Virus record (IMG/VR): IMGVR_UViG_3300032288_002811
Coordinates: 1-64,000 of that record
DNA from: a virus
Reading direction: 5' to 3' (one strand)
DNA length: 64,000 nt
The translations under genes were made by a program, and so were the position numbers. Under the pieces are notes generated by a model. It ran no database searches and was not told the origin of the DNA. It saw only the letters and a list, made by a program, of their open reading frames with translations. Of this stretch, positions 33,936 to 44,814 are shown piece after piece (within the stretch, counting starts at the first letter, position 1; each line of letters starts with the position of its first letter).

Positions 33936-36900
33936 TTAGTTCTCCGCAATCAACATAGAATCCTATGGTAACCGCATCATCTATTAGACCCATATCTAAG
34001 TATGGGAATCCTCCACCTGTGCCGCCACCAGAAGCTGTGTTGGCCGTAAAGAATGCCGCATTTGCCTTTTCGAATGCCGAATTAGCATAAGAACCAGAGG
34101 TTGTAGCATATTCCTGTGCGGTACATGCCGAGGTTATAGCGAAAGCTGCATCACTTGCTGCAGAATTTGCGTTGCCATCAGCAACTCCTGCAAGAGAGTA
34201 TGCAGAGTTTGCAACACCGAATGCGGCATTAGCTTGATTTCTTGCCCATGAATCAGTAGATGTACCGCCAGTATTCGCAGCTGCAAAAGCCGCATTAGCA
34301 TACGAACCAGCAGAAGTTGCTTTAGAGTCTGCTGTATTTGCTTTTATATATGCTGAGTTGGCATATGAACTTGCCGATACAATTGTATTGGCTACTAAGA
34401 AAGCCGCATTCGCATAACTTGCCGCAGAGTTAGCAACATAACTTGGAGTATTTGCTTGTAAGAAGGCAGCGTTTGCTTGAGTTCTTACCCATGGGTCGGT
34501 TGCATTGTTAGCTGTTAAGAAGGCAGAATTGGCATAGGATCCTGCTGATGTTGCCTTGACATCCGCTGTATTGGCAACAACATATGCGGAATTAGCGTAT
34601 ACACCAGATGAATTAGCAGTATCAAATGCACCGTTAGCATAAATGTCTGCTGAGTTGGCAGTATAACTTGGTGTATTGGCTGCTAAGAACGCTGCGTTTG
34701 CATATTCACCTGCAGCAATTACGTTATTAGCTTGTGCAAAAGCACTATTTGCATACAACGCAGCTGAGTTAGCAACATTACTTGGAGTATTAGCTGCCAA
34801 GAAGGCAGCGTTTGCTTGTATGAATGATGCGTTTGCTTTAGTGAAAGCACCATTTGCATATACTGCGGCTGAGTTGGCAGTATAACTTGGAGTATTAGCC
34901 TGTAAGAAGGCAGAGTTAGCATATGAACTTGCAGCAATTACGTTATTAGCTTGTGTGAATGCACCATTTGCATATAGTGATGCAGAATTAGCAACATTAC
35001 TTGGTGTATTAGCAGTTAAGAACGCTGCGTTTGCTTTAGTGAAAGCACCATTCGCATATGATTCTGCGGAATCTGAACCAATATAGAATGAAGTATTTCC
35101 ATTACTTGCGGACCATTTACCTGCAGTTTCAACCCAAAGTAATTGTGAATTTGGTTGAACGCCACGGTCAATTTCAATACCAGCATCAACTAATGGTTCT
35201 CCGTTTTGGTCAACTCCTGCATTTAGTGTGATAATGTTATCAGCAATTAATACTACACTTGTATTTGTATATGTTGTTGTTCCTGTGACAACTAAATTAC
35301 CTGTAATAGAAACATCACCTGTAACTGTGCCGCCAGTATTTGCATTCAAAGCATTATTAGCAAGAGCATATGCTGAATTGGCATATGAACCAGCAGTTAC
35401 TGCCTTAGCATCAGCTGTTGCGGCATTGGTTGTTGCTGTGTTTGCTTTACTGAATCCAGAATTTGCATATACACCAGCAGATGTTGCCTTAGTATCAGCA
35501 GTATTGGCTGCCGTAAATGCACCATTTGCATAAGTTGCACCAGAATTTGCAGTATAACTTGGAGTATTAGCCTGTAAGAAGGCAGCGTTTGCATATACAC
35601 CAGATGTTACTGCCTTAGCGTCAGCAACATTAGCTGAATCAAATGCAGAGTTAGCATACAACGCAGCTGAGTTGGCAACATCACTTGGAGTATTAGCTGC
35701 CAAGAAAGCAGCGTTTGCATACAACGCAGCTGAGTTAGCAACATTACTTGGAGTATTAGCTGCCAAGAAGGCAGCATTTGCTTGTACAAAAGCACCATTT
35801 GCATAACTTGCAGATGAATTAGCTCTGTAACTTGGTGTATTGGCTGCCAAGAAAGCAGAGTTTGCATATACACCAGCAGAATTTGCAGATGAGAATGATG
35901 CATTAGCATATACACCAGAAGAATTGGCAGTTATAAATGCTGAGTTTGCATAATCACCAACAGTTACTGCTGTATTATAAGCTATATTAGATGCACCAAA
36001 TGCTGAGTTAGCATACGTACCAGCAGTTACTGCTTTACTGTCAGCTGTATTGGCTGAACTAAATGCTGAGTTGGCATATACACCAGCAGATGTTGCCTTA
36101 GTATCAGCAGTATTAGCATTTGTGAATGCTGAGTTGGCATATGAACTAGCTGCATTAGCAGTTGTAAATCCTGAGTTGGCATAACTGCCAGATGTTACTG
36201 CCTTAGCATCTGCCGTATTAGCACCAGCAAATGCGGTGTTAGCATACTCACCAGAAGAATTGGCAGCAGTAAATGAACCGTTAGCATATACACCAGCAGA
36301 TGTTGCCTTAGTATCAGAAGTATTGGCTGCACCAAAGGCTGCATTAGCATACGTGCCAGAAGTTACTGCCTTAGCATCTGCTGTGTTAGCTGCGGTGAAT
36401 GCTCCGTTAGCATATGAACCTGCACTAGTTGCTTTAGTATCTGCTGTATTAGCTGATGTGTATGCGGAATTAGCATATACACCAGAAGAATTTGCCGAAT
36501 CAAATGCACCGTTGGCGTATGAACCTGATGTTACTGCTTTGTTATCAGCGGTGTTAGCTGCGGTGAATGCTCCGTTAGCATATACACCTGCTGAAGTTGC
36601 ACCACTTGCTGAGTTAGCAGCAGCATAAGCTGCATTAGCATATGCACCAGCTGTTACTGCCTTGGCATCAGCTGTTGCAGCATCAGTTGTTGCTGTATTT
36701 GCTTTATCAAATGCTGAGTTAGCATATGAACCAGCAGTTACTGCCTTTGTTTCACTATTTGCTGCAGCGAAAGCACCATTAGCATACAACGCAGCTGAGT
36801 TAGCAACATTACTTGGTGTATTGGCTTGTAAGAACGCAGCGTTTGCTTGGATAAATGCACCATTAGCATATAGTGCTGCTGAAGTTACCGCATTAGGAAC

Positions 36901-39900
36901 AAAGGCCGTATTTTGTGTAGTACCATCTGCAAACTGGATTAAATTAGGGAAAGTTGTTTTACCAGTAGTATCAAATAGAGTTATATAACCATTTGTTGTT
37001 ATTGTAGTATTTGCTAATGTACCAACAACATTGTCTGTGATAACATTACCAGTAACAGTAAGGCTACCTGTAATTGTACCACCAGTATTTGCATTAATGG
37101 AATTGTTGGCACGAACATATGCCGAGTTGGCATACACACCAGAAGAATTGGCTGCCGTAAAGGCACCGTTAGCATATACTGCTGCTGAATTGGCAATGTA
37201 ACTAGGAGTATTAGCCTGTAAGAAGGCTGCATTTGCATATGTACCAGCAGTTACTGCCTTCGTTTCACTATTTGCCACAGCAAACGCAGCGTTAGCATAT
37301 GAACCTGCACTAGTTGCTTTAGTATCTGCTGTATTAGCTGATGTGTATGCTGAGTTGGCATAGACACCAGATGAGTTAGCTGCAACAAATGCAGAGTTTG
37401 CTTGAGTTCTAACCCATGGGTCAGTTGCGTTATTGGCTGCTAAGAATGCTGCATTAGCATATACACCTGATGCATTAGCTGAAGTGTATGCTGAGTTGGC
37501 ATAGACACTAGCACTTGTTGCCTTATCGTCTGCCGTGTTAGCACCAGCAAACGCAGAGTTGGCATACACACCAGAAGAATTGGCCGCATCAAATGCACCG
37601 TTGGCATACAGAGCAGCAGATGATGCACCAGCTGCCGAATTTGCAGCTGCATAAGCTGCATTAGCATATGCACCAGCTGTTACTGCCTTGGCATCAGCTG
37701 TGTTAGCTGTCGTAAACGAAGCATTAGCATAAATTGCAGCTGAGTTGGCAACATCACTTGGAGTATTTGCGCTTAAGAAGGCAGAGTTGGCATAAGATCC
37801 TGCTGATGTTGCCTTAGTGTCCGCTGTGTTAGCACCAGCAAATGCAGAGTTGGCATATGAACCTGAAGTTACTGCCTTAGCATCTGCGGTATTAGATGCA
37901 GTGTATGCTGAGTTGGCATATACACCAGAAGAATTTGCGGCCGTAAATGCACCGTTAGCATACACACTAACCGATGCAACGGTATTAGCAACAACAAACG
38001 ATGCATTAGCATATGAACCTGCTGATGTTGCTTTGGCATCTGCTGTGTTTGCAGCTGCATAAGAATTGTTTACATACGGAAGTAAATCAATTCCTTTAAC
38101 TAAAATTGTTGTTGAATGTAAATTAGCATTAAGTGTTGCAATCTTAAATGATGCATCATTAATATCAATATTATTATTGGCAGTAATTTCTGGTGTGTAA
38201 CCCTCAAACAATTGCCATTCTTTGGTACCAGCATCACGAATTAAACCAGCATGAGCATTTGTGCCATCATTATAATGTGATGCAAAACCAATATCTAATA
38301 TATCAGCCGTATAGTTGCCTGTACCAAGAATAATCAATGAATCGTTTGCAACAATAACTTGTGTGCTAATTGTTGTTGTATTACCAAGAATATTTAAATT
38401 ACCTGTTACACTTAGGTCACCTGTAATTGAACCACCAGATTTTGGTAACGCATTGTTTGCAGTTGTAAATGCTGAGTTAGCATATGAACTTGCAGAATTT
38501 GCAGTATAACTAGGAGTGTTTGCCTGTAAGAACGCACCGTTAGCATATGCACCAGCAGTTACTGCCTTAGCATCAGCTGTTGCAGCATTTGTAGTTGCTG
38601 TGTTTGCTTGGTCGTATGCTGAGTTGGCATACACACCAGAAGAATTAGCCGCAACAAATGCTGAATTGGCTTGTGTTCTAACCCATGGGTCAGTTGCATT
38701 ATTGGCAGCAGCGAATGCTGAGTTGGCATACACACCAGAAGAATTGGCTGCAACGAATGCCGAGTTGGCTTGTGTTCTAACCCATGGATCAGTTGCATTA
38801 TTGGCTGCAGCGAAAGCACCATTAGCATAAATTGCAGATGAGTTGGCAACATCACTTGGAGTATTTGCCTGTAAGAAGGCCGCATTTGCATATGTACCAA
38901 CAGTTATTGTAGTATTGTATGCAATATTTGATGCACCAAATGCTGAATTGGCATAAGAACCAGCAGTTACTGCCTTATCATCTGCTGTGTTAGCACCAGC
39001 AAATGCCGAGTTGGCATATACACCAGAAGAATTGGCTGCTGTAAATGCGGAGTTTGCCTGAGTTCTTACCCAAGGGTCTGTAGCGTTATTGGCTGCCAAG
39101 AAGGCAGAGTTGGCATAAGATCCTGCTGATGTTGCCTTAGTGTCAGCAGTATTGGCAGCAGTAAAGGCACCGTTAGCATATACAGAACCAGAATTTGCTG
39201 TGTAACTTGGAGTGTTTGCCTGTAAGAAGGCCGCATTTGCTTGTATGAATGCACCGTTAGCGTATGTTGATGCAGAGTTAGCAACATCACTTGGAGTATT
39301 TGCTTGTACAAACGCAGCATTAGCATATAACGCAGCCGAATTGGCAACATCACTTGGAGTATTTGCGCTTAAGAAGGCAGAGTTGGCATACGAACTTACT
39401 GATGCAATAGTATTAGCTACAACAAATGATGCATTGGCTTGTATAAAAGAAGCATTGGCATAAGTTGATGCTGATGACGCAATATCACTTGCTATATTTG
39501 CGGTTGTGAATGATGAATTGGCATATGATCCAGCAGACAACGCATTGGTTGCGGATGTATTGGCTTGATTGAAACCAGAATTAGCATAGACACCAGAAGA
39601 ATTGGCTGCAACGAAAGCACCGTTAGCATATAATGCAGCTGAGTTGGCAACATTGCTTGGTGTATTGGCTTGCAAGAAGGCCGCATTAGCATATGAACCA
39701 GCTGTTACTGCCTTAGCATCTGCCGTGTTAGCACCAGCGAATGCAGAGTTGGCATATAAACCAGTTGTTGTCGTTTTCGCATCTGTTGCATTTGCCGAAG
39801 CATATGCTGAGTTGGCATACAAAGAAGCACCAGATGCATTATTAGTTGCTGTGTTTGCTTGGTCATAAGCAGCATTAGCATATACACCGGATGTTACTGC

Positions 39901-42900
39901 TTTAGCATCTGCCGTGTTAGCACCAGCGAATGAAGAGTTGGCATAGACACCAGCAGAATTGGCTACAACGAATGCCGAGTTGGCATATGTACCAGATGTT
40001 ACTGCCTTATCATCTGCTGTGTTAGCACCAGCAAATGCAGAGTTGGCATACACACCAGAAGAATTGGCAGAATCAAATGCTGAGTTGGCATAAACAGATG
40101 CCGAGTTGGCAGTATAACTTGGTGTGTTTGCTTGTAAGAATGCACCGTTAGCATACACAGATGCAGAGTTAGCAACAATGAATGATGCATTAGCATATAC
40201 ACCTGATGTTACTGCCTTAGTATCTGCGGTGTTAGCTGCACCAAATGCAGAGTTGGCATACACACCAGAAGAATTGGCAGAATCAAATGCTGAGTTGGCA
40301 TATGAACCTGAAGTTACTGCCTTAGTATCTGCGGTGTTAGCTGCACCAAATGCAGAGTTGGCATACACACCAGAAGAATTGGCAGAATCAAATGCACCGT
40401 TGGCGTATGTGCCAGAATTTACTGCCTTAGTATCTGCTGTGTTAGCTGCGGTGAATGCTCCGTTAGCGTAACTAGATGCTGAATTGGCCACATCACTTGG
40501 AGTATTTGCCTGTAAGAATGCAGCGTTAGCATATGTGCCAACAGTTACTGCTGTATTGTAAGCTATATTAGATGCATCAAATGCTGAGTTAGCATAAGAA
40601 CCAGTTACATTCGCTTTACCATATGCAGAGTTGGCATATACACTAGAAGAATTGGCTGTTGTGAATGCACTGTTGGCATAATTGGAACTACCACTTGCAT
40701 TGTTTGTTGCTGTATTTGCTTGTGTATATGCTGAAGTGGTGTATGCATATAAATCTACACCATTACTTGTAATAGAATAACCAGATACGTTTGCAATCAA
40801 TGTTGCTACGTTTGCAGCGTCTGCTGAACCTGCAGCTAATACATTACCGGAAGGGTCTTGTGATAGACCTTGGAACAATAGGAAATTATTTGAAGCTGCT
40901 TGTCTAACTAAACCATGATATGTTGGACCAGCAGAACCTGTTGTCTTTGAAACTCCGTAGAAACCAATATCAAAAGAATCACTTACGGTATTATTTCCAG
41001 CAAGTTTGATTAATGAATCTGATGTTATAATTGTTTCAGCATTAACAGTAGTTGTTGTACCATTAATAACTAAACTACCAGTAATAGTTACATCACCAAC
41101 TACAGTACCACCAGATTTTGGTAACGCATTGTTTGCGGTTGTAAATGCAGAGTTAGCATATGAACCAGCAGTTACTGCTTTAGCATCCGCTGTATTGGCA
41201 GCAGTAAAGGCACCGTTGGCATATATTGCGGCTGAAGCTGCACCAGCTGCCGAGTTTGCAGCAGCAAACGCCGCATTAGCATATTCACCAGAAGAATTGG
41301 CTGCAACAAATGCACCGTTGGCATATAATGCTGCCGAGTTGGCAACATTACTTGGTGTATTGGCTTGCAAGAAAGCCGCATTGGCATATACAGATGCTGA
41401 ATTGGCACTAATAAATCCTGAGTTGGCGTATGAACTTGCTGATGCAACAGTATTTGCTACAATGAAAGCACCGTTAGCATAGACTGCGGCTGAATTTGCT
41501 ACATAACTTGGTGTGTTGGCTTGTAAGAAAGCACCATTCGCATATGATGATGCAGAATTAGCAATACCAAATGAACTATTAGCATACGACCCAGCAGTTA
41601 CTGCTTTAGCATCTGCTATGTTAGAAGAAGTGAAAGCACCGTTAGCATATACAGATGCTGAATTAGCAACATTAAATCCAGAGTTAGCATATGAACCTGA
41701 TGTAACTGCTTTAACATCTGCCGTATTGGCTGCACCGAATGCAGAGTTGGCATATGCACTAGAAGAATTGGCTGCATCAAATCCAGAATTAGCATACGCA
41801 CCAGAATTTATTGCCTTAGTGTCAGCAGTATTGGCAGCAGTAAAGGCACCGTTAGCATACACAGCTGCCGAGTTTGCTACATAACTTGGTGTGTTTGCTT
41901 GTAAGAAGGCACCGTTAGCATATGCTGATGCCGAGTTTGCTACATAATCTGGTGTATTGGCTTTTAAGAAAGCTGCGTTTGCTTGTATGAAAGCACCATT
42001 TGCATATGTTGCAGCTGAAGTTGCTACACCAGGAACAAAAGCTGTATTTTGTGTGGTGCCATCGGCAAATTGTATCAGGTTAGGGAAAGTTGTTTTACCT
42101 GTTACATCAAATAGAGTTATATAACCATTTGTAACGAGTGTTGTATTAGCAACTGTACCTGCAATATTTCCTGTGATAACATTACCTGCAACATACAAAG
42201 TACTATTTGATGTAATGTATGAGAAATCAGCAACACTAGTTAAATAACCAGTTGAGTTTGCATATAGTACAGAACCTGGTACATAACCGGATGGTGTTGC
42301 AGCTGCGTTTGCTTTATCGAATGCAGAGTTGGCGTAAATGAATGCTGAATTAGCATACGCTGCAGCTGAATTAGCCGCACCAAAAGAACCATTAGCATAC
42401 GATGCAGCAGAGTTGGCAGTATAACTTGGTGTGTTTGCTTGCAAGAAGGCAGCGTTTGCTTGTATGGATGCACCGTTAGCATATACTGAGGCTGAGTTTG
42501 CTCTGTAACTTGGAGTGTTTGCCTGTAAGAACGCAGCGTTTGCTTTATCATATGCACTATTAGCATAGACTGACGCTGAGTTGGCAGTGTAACTAGGAGT
42601 GTTCGCTTGCAAGAAGGCAGCGTTAGCATATGTGCCAGAATTTACTGCCTTAGTATCTGCGGTGTTGGCTGCATCAAATGCACCATTAGCATATACAGAA
42701 GCAGAATTTGCCGTATAGCTAGGTGTATTTGCCTGTAAGAAGGCAGCGTTAGCGTATGATGCTGTTACATTGGCTGCACCAAATCCAGAATTAGCATATG
42801 CTGCGGCTGATGCAGCTGCATCTCTTGCTATACCATCTGTTGCAGAACCTGTTGATAATGTATTTGCAAAAGAAAACGCAGCGTTAGCGTATGAACCTGA

Positions 42901-44763
42901 TGTTACTGCTTTGTCATCTGCCGTGTTGGCTGCCGTAAAAGCACCGTTGGCATACGAAGAACCAGAATTTGCAGTATAACTTGGTGTGTTGGCTTGTAAG
43001 AAAGCAGAGTTGGCATATGAACCTACTGTATTTGCTTTATCATATGCTGAGTTTGCATATTCACCAGCTGAATTTGCTTTACTGTATCCGGAGTTAGCAT
43101 ATACACCAGCAGAATTGGCTGCAACGAAAGCACCATTAGCATAAATGTCTGCTGAGTTTGCTGTGTAACTTGGAGTATTAGCCTGTAAGAAGGCCGCATT
43201 TGCATAGACACCAGAAGTATTTGCAGTATCGAAAGCTGAATTGGCATATCTGCCAGCAGCTTCACTTAACAATGCTGTATTAGCTATTGCAAAGGCAGCA
43301 TTAGCATATGAACTTGCTGAGTTTGCTGTGTAACTAGGAGTGTTTGCTTGTAAGAAGGCCGCATTTGCATATACAGATGCAGAATTTGCAACATCAAATC
43401 CTGAATTAGCATATGAACTTGCTGAATTGGATGTGGTAAATGCACCGTTAGCATAAACAGATGCTGAATTAGCAACACTAAATCCAGAGTTAGCATATGA
43501 ACCAGCAGTTACTGCTTTAGCATCAGCAACATTGGCAGCACCAAATGCACCATTAGCATATACAGAACCAGAATTTGCGGTATAACTAGGAGTATTGGCT
43601 TGTAAGAAGGCACCGTTTGCATATACATCAGCTGAGTTGGCAGTATAACTTGGTGTATTAGCTTGTAAGAACGCTACATTTGCGTGTCTATAAGCAGAGT
43701 TAGCATACACATCAGCTGAATTTGCGGTGTAACTTGGAGTATTAGCTTGTAAATATGCAGCGTTAGAATTTGTGAACGCATTGGTTACATAACCATATAC
43801 ATCAACACCATTGATAGTTACATAATTTGCAATTACATTTGATTTAATTGTGTTGGCATAAACGTTTGCATATTTAAAACTTGCATCAGTTATATCAATA
43901 TTATTTCCAGGTCCAACTTCTGGAGTGTAATTTTCAAAGAACATCCATTCTTTGCGGTCAGAATCTCTGATAATACCTGTATGAGCATTAACAGAATCTT
44001 TGTAATGTCCGATAAGACCAATGTCAACTACGTCAGAAGTGTAATTACCATTCGCTAAGTATATTAAAGGATCATTTAAAATGATACTAGTTGTATTGAT
44101 TGTGGTAGTGTTACCCAATACAAGTAGGTTACCAGTAATTGTTGTGTCACGTGTAACAAATAAATCTCTACCAACAGTTAAATCATTGGTGATTGTACCG
44201 CCTACTATAGGCAACGCAGCATTAGCAACTGCAAAAGCACCGTTTGCATATGATGCAGCTGAATTGGCAGTATAACTTGGTGTATTGGCTTGCAAGAATG
44301 CTGAGTTGGCATAAGAACCAGCTGCATTTGCTTTATCGAATGCTGAGTTGGCGTATACACTTGCTGAGTTAGCATCAACATAAGCCGAATTGGCATAAGA
44401 ACCAGCAGCATTTGCTTTTACATATGCAGAATTGGCATATACACCTGCTGAGTTTGCGGTAGTGAAAGCACCGTTGGCATATCTGCCAGCAGCTTCACTC
44501 AACATTGCTGTGTTAGCTACAGAGAAAGCAGAATTGGCATAATCACCAGCAGAATTCGCTGCAATGAATGCAGAATTTGCTTGTACAAATACTTGACCTT
44601 GTTGGTCTACATAAAATTGGCCACCAATAGTGTGTACACCATTAACAGTATCACCAATGAATAATTTTTGAGATGTATTTGAATAGGCCGCTTCACCAAC
44701 ATTAAGTGATGGTGGTACATCTGTTGCATTGGACCATTTTAATTGAATTACTGTATTTGCCAT
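33931..44763 (-). CDS. Giant modular tail fibre protein (3,610 aa)
   Basis: This is the largest gene in the window. N-terminal docking domain (1-50): IQLKWSNATDVPPSLNVGEA then a KLFIGD strand. Six beta modules break the stalk at about residues 183-324, 823-912, 1211-1347, 2101-2234, 2556-2623 and 3138-3234. Four of them open with a GG(T/S)-type turn followed by TGNL-like strands. Two (823-912, 2556-2623) share the block TTFPNLIQFADGTTQNTAFV. The module at 3138-3234 has AGIEIDRGVQPNSQLLWVE. About 2,800 residues are heptads, with TPS-containing and WVRTQ-containing interruptions. The C-terminus is a short Gly-rich segment and LDMGLIDDAVTIGFYVDCGE. Composition is extreme: Ala, Asn, Ser and Thr dominate and Cys is almost absent. 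Confidence 0.9.
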   Translation of the reverse strand: MANTVIQLKWSNATDVPPSLNVGEAAYSNTSQKLFIGDTVNGVHTIGGQFYVDQQGQVFVQANSAFIAANSAGDYANSAFSVANTAMLSEAAGRYANGAFTTANSAGVYANSAYVKANAAGSYANSAYVDANSASVYANSAFDKANAAGSYANSAFLQANTPSYTANSAASYANGAFAVANAALPIVGGTITNDLTVGRDLFVTRDTTITGNLLVLGNTTTINTTSIILNDPLIYLANGNYTSDVVDIGLIGHYKDSVNAHTGIIRDSDRKEWMFFENYTPEVGPGNNIDITDASFKYANVYANTIKSNVIANYVTINGVDVYGYVTNAFTNSNAAYLQANTPSYTANSADVYANSAYRHANVAFLQANTPSYTANSADVYANGAFLQANTPSYTANSGSVYANGAFGAANVADAKAVTAGSYANSGFSVANSASVYANGAFTTSNSASSYANSGFDVANSASVYANAAFLQANTPSYTANSASSYANAAFAIANTALLSEAAGRYANSAFDTANTSGVYANAAFLQANTPSYTANSADIYANGAFVAANSAGVYANSGYSKANSAGEYANSAYDKANTVGSYANSAFLQANTPSYTANSGSSYANGAFTAANTADDKAVTSGSYANAAFSFANTLSTGSATDGIARDAAASAAAYANSGFGAANVTASYANAAFLQANTPSYTANSASVYANGAFDAANTADTKAVNSGTYANAAFLQANTPSYTANSASVYANSAYDKANAAFLQANTPSYRANSASVYANGASIQANAAFLQANTPSYTANSAASYANGSFGAANSAAAYANSAFIYANSAFDKANAAATPSGYVPGSVLYANSTGYLTSVADFSYITSNSTLYVAGNVITGNIAGTVANTTLVTNGYITLFDVTGKTTFPNLIQFADGTTQNTAFVPGVATSAATYANGAFIQANAAFLKANTPDYVANSASAYANGAFLQANTPSYVANSAAVYANGAFTAANTADTKAINSGAYANSGFDAANSSSAYANSAFGAANTADVKAVTSGSYANSGFNVANSASVYANGAFTSSNIADAKAVTAGSYANSSFGIANSASSYANGAFLQANTPSYVANSAAVYANGAFIVANTVASASSYANSGFISANSASVYANAAFLQANTPSNVANSAALYANGAFVAANSSGEYANAAFAAANSAAGAASAAIYANGAFTAANTADAKAVTAGSYANSAFTTANNALPKSGGTVVGDVTITGSLVINGTTTTVNAETIITSDSLIKLAGNNTVSDSFDIGFYGVSKTTGSAGPTYHGLVRQAASNNFLLFQGLSQDPSGNVLAAGSADAANVATLIANVSGYSITSNGVDLYAYTTSAYTQANTATNNASGSSNYANSAFTTANSSSVYANSAYGKANVTGSYANSAFDASNIAYNTAVTVGTYANAAFLQANTPSDVANSASSYANGAFTAANTADTKAVNSGTYANGAFDSANSSGVYANSAFGAANTADTKAVTSGSYANSAFDSANSSGVYANSAFGAANTADTKAVTSGVYANASFIVANSASVYANGAFLQANTPSYTANSASVYANSAFDSANSSGVYANSAFAGANTADDKAVTSGTYANSAFVVANSAGVYANSSFAGANTADAKAVTSGVYANAAYDQANTATNNASGASLYANSAYASANATDAKTTTTGLYANSAFAGANTADAKAVTAGSYANAAFLQANTPSNVANSAALYANGAFVAANSSGVYANSGFNQANTSATNALSAGSYANSSFTTANIASDIASSASTYANASFIQANASFVVANTIASVSSYANSAFLSANTPSDVANSAALYANAAFVQANTPSDVANSASTYANGAFIQANAAFLQANTPSYTANSGSVYANGAFTAANTADTKATSAGSYANSAFLAANNATDPWVRTQANSAFTAANSSGVYANSAFAGANTADDKAVTAGSYANSAFGASNIAYNTTITVGTYANAAFLQANTPSDVANSSAIYANGAFAAANNATDPWVRTQANSAFVAANSSGVYANSAFAAANNATDPWVRTQANSAFVAANSSGVYANSAYDQANTATTNAATADAKAVTAGAYANGAFLQANTPSYTANSASSYANSAFTTANNALPKSGGSITGDLSVTGNLNILGNTTTISTQVIVANDSLIILGTGNYTADILDIGFASHYNDGTNAHAGLIRDAGTKEWQLFEGYTPEITANNNIDINDASFKIATLNANLHSTTILVKGIDLLPYVNNSYAAANTADAKATSAGSYANASFVVANTVASVSVYANGAFTAANSSGVYANSAYTASNTADAKAVTSGSYANSAFAGANTADTKATSAGSYANSAFLSANTPSDVANSAAIYANASFTTANTADAKAVTAGAYANAAYAAANSAAGASSAALYANGAFDAANSSGVYANSAFAGANTADDKATSASVYANSAYTSANASGVYANAAFLAANNATDPWVRTQANSAFVAANSSGVYANSAYTSANTADTKATSAGSYANAAFAVANSETKAVTAGTYANAAFLQANTPSYIANSAAVYANGAFTAANSSGVYANSAYVRANNSINANTGGTITGSLTVTGNVITDNVVGTLANTTITTNGYITLFDTTGKTTFPNLIQFADGTTQNTAFVPNAVTSAALYANGAFIQANAAFLQANTPSNVANSAALYANGAFAAANSETKAVTAGSYANSAFDKANTATTDAATADAKAVTAGAYANAAYAAANSASGATSAGVYANGAFTAANTADNKAVTSGSYANGAFDSANSSGVYANSAYTSANTADTKATSAGSYANGAFTAANTADAKAVTSGTYANAAFGAANTSDTKATSAGVYANGSFTAANSSGEYANTAFAGANTADAKAVTSGSYANSGFTTANAASSYANSAFTNANTADTKATSAGVYANSAFSSANTADSKAVTAGTYANSAFGASNIAYNTAVTVGDYANSAFITANSSGVYANASFSSANSAGVYANSAFLAANTPSYRANSSASYANGAFVQANAAFLAANTPSNVANSAALYANAAFLAANTPSDVANSAALYANSAFDSANVADAKAVTSGVYANAAFLQANTPSYTANSGATYANGAFTAANTADTKATSAGVYANSGFSKANTATTNAATADAKAVTAGSYANSAYALANNALNANTGGTVTGDVSITGNLVVTGTTTYTNTSVVLIADNIITLNAGVDQNGEPLVDAGIEIDRGVQPNSQLLWVETAGKWSASNGNTSFYIGSDSAESYANGAFTKANAAFLTANTPSNVANSASLYANGAFTQANNVIAASSYANSAFLQANTPSYTANSAAVYANGAFTKANASFIQANAAFLAANTPSNVANSAALYANSAFAQANNVIAAGEYANAAFLAANTPSYTANSADIYANGAFDTANSSGVYANSAYVVANTADVKATSAGSYANSAFLTANNATDPWVRTQANAAFLQANTPSYVANSAASYANAAFLVANTIVSASSYANSAYIKANTADSKATSAGSYANAAFAAANTGGTSTDSWARNQANAAFGVANSAYSLAGVADGNANSAASDAAFAITSACTAQEYATTSGSYANSAFEKANAAFFTANTASGGGTGGGFPYLDMGLIDDAVTIGFYVDCGELT
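34015..44600 (-). repeat. 21-bp/heptad repeat stalks of the giant fibre
   Basis: About eight-tenths of this range is heptad repeat, separated by the six beta modules at about 35060-35350, 36893-37095, 38060-38460, 40720-41130, 42025-42295 and 43790-44215. The commonest heptads are ANSSGVY, ANSAFxx, ANTADAK, AVTSGSY and ANSAAxY. Confidence 0.88.
40208..40395 (-). repeat. Two identical 83-bp segments spaced 105 bp apart
   Basis: Bases 40208-40290 recur at 40313-40395. The spacing is five heptads (5 x 21 bp). The protein shows two copies of an AFDSANSSGVYANSAFGAA-type block in the giant fibre. Confidence 0.9.
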
Positions 44764-44789
44764 ATTTTATTTGTTCTGGTGCATTCTTT

Positions 44790-44797
44790 TATTTATC
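44790..44797 (-). promoter_or_regulatory. Probable late promoter for the giant fibre (GATAAATA)
   Basis: GATAAATA on the minus strand, one base from consensus, lies in the 51-nt gap before the giant fibre gene, 27 nt upstream of the ATG. Confidence 0.42.
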
Positions 44798-44814
44798 TTA
44801 TTTGGTGGCAACTA

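Noticed and set aside
23102-44763. CRISPR array or noncoding tandem repeats
   Set aside because: The 21-bp periodicity is in frame, codes for continuous protein and lacks unique spacers.
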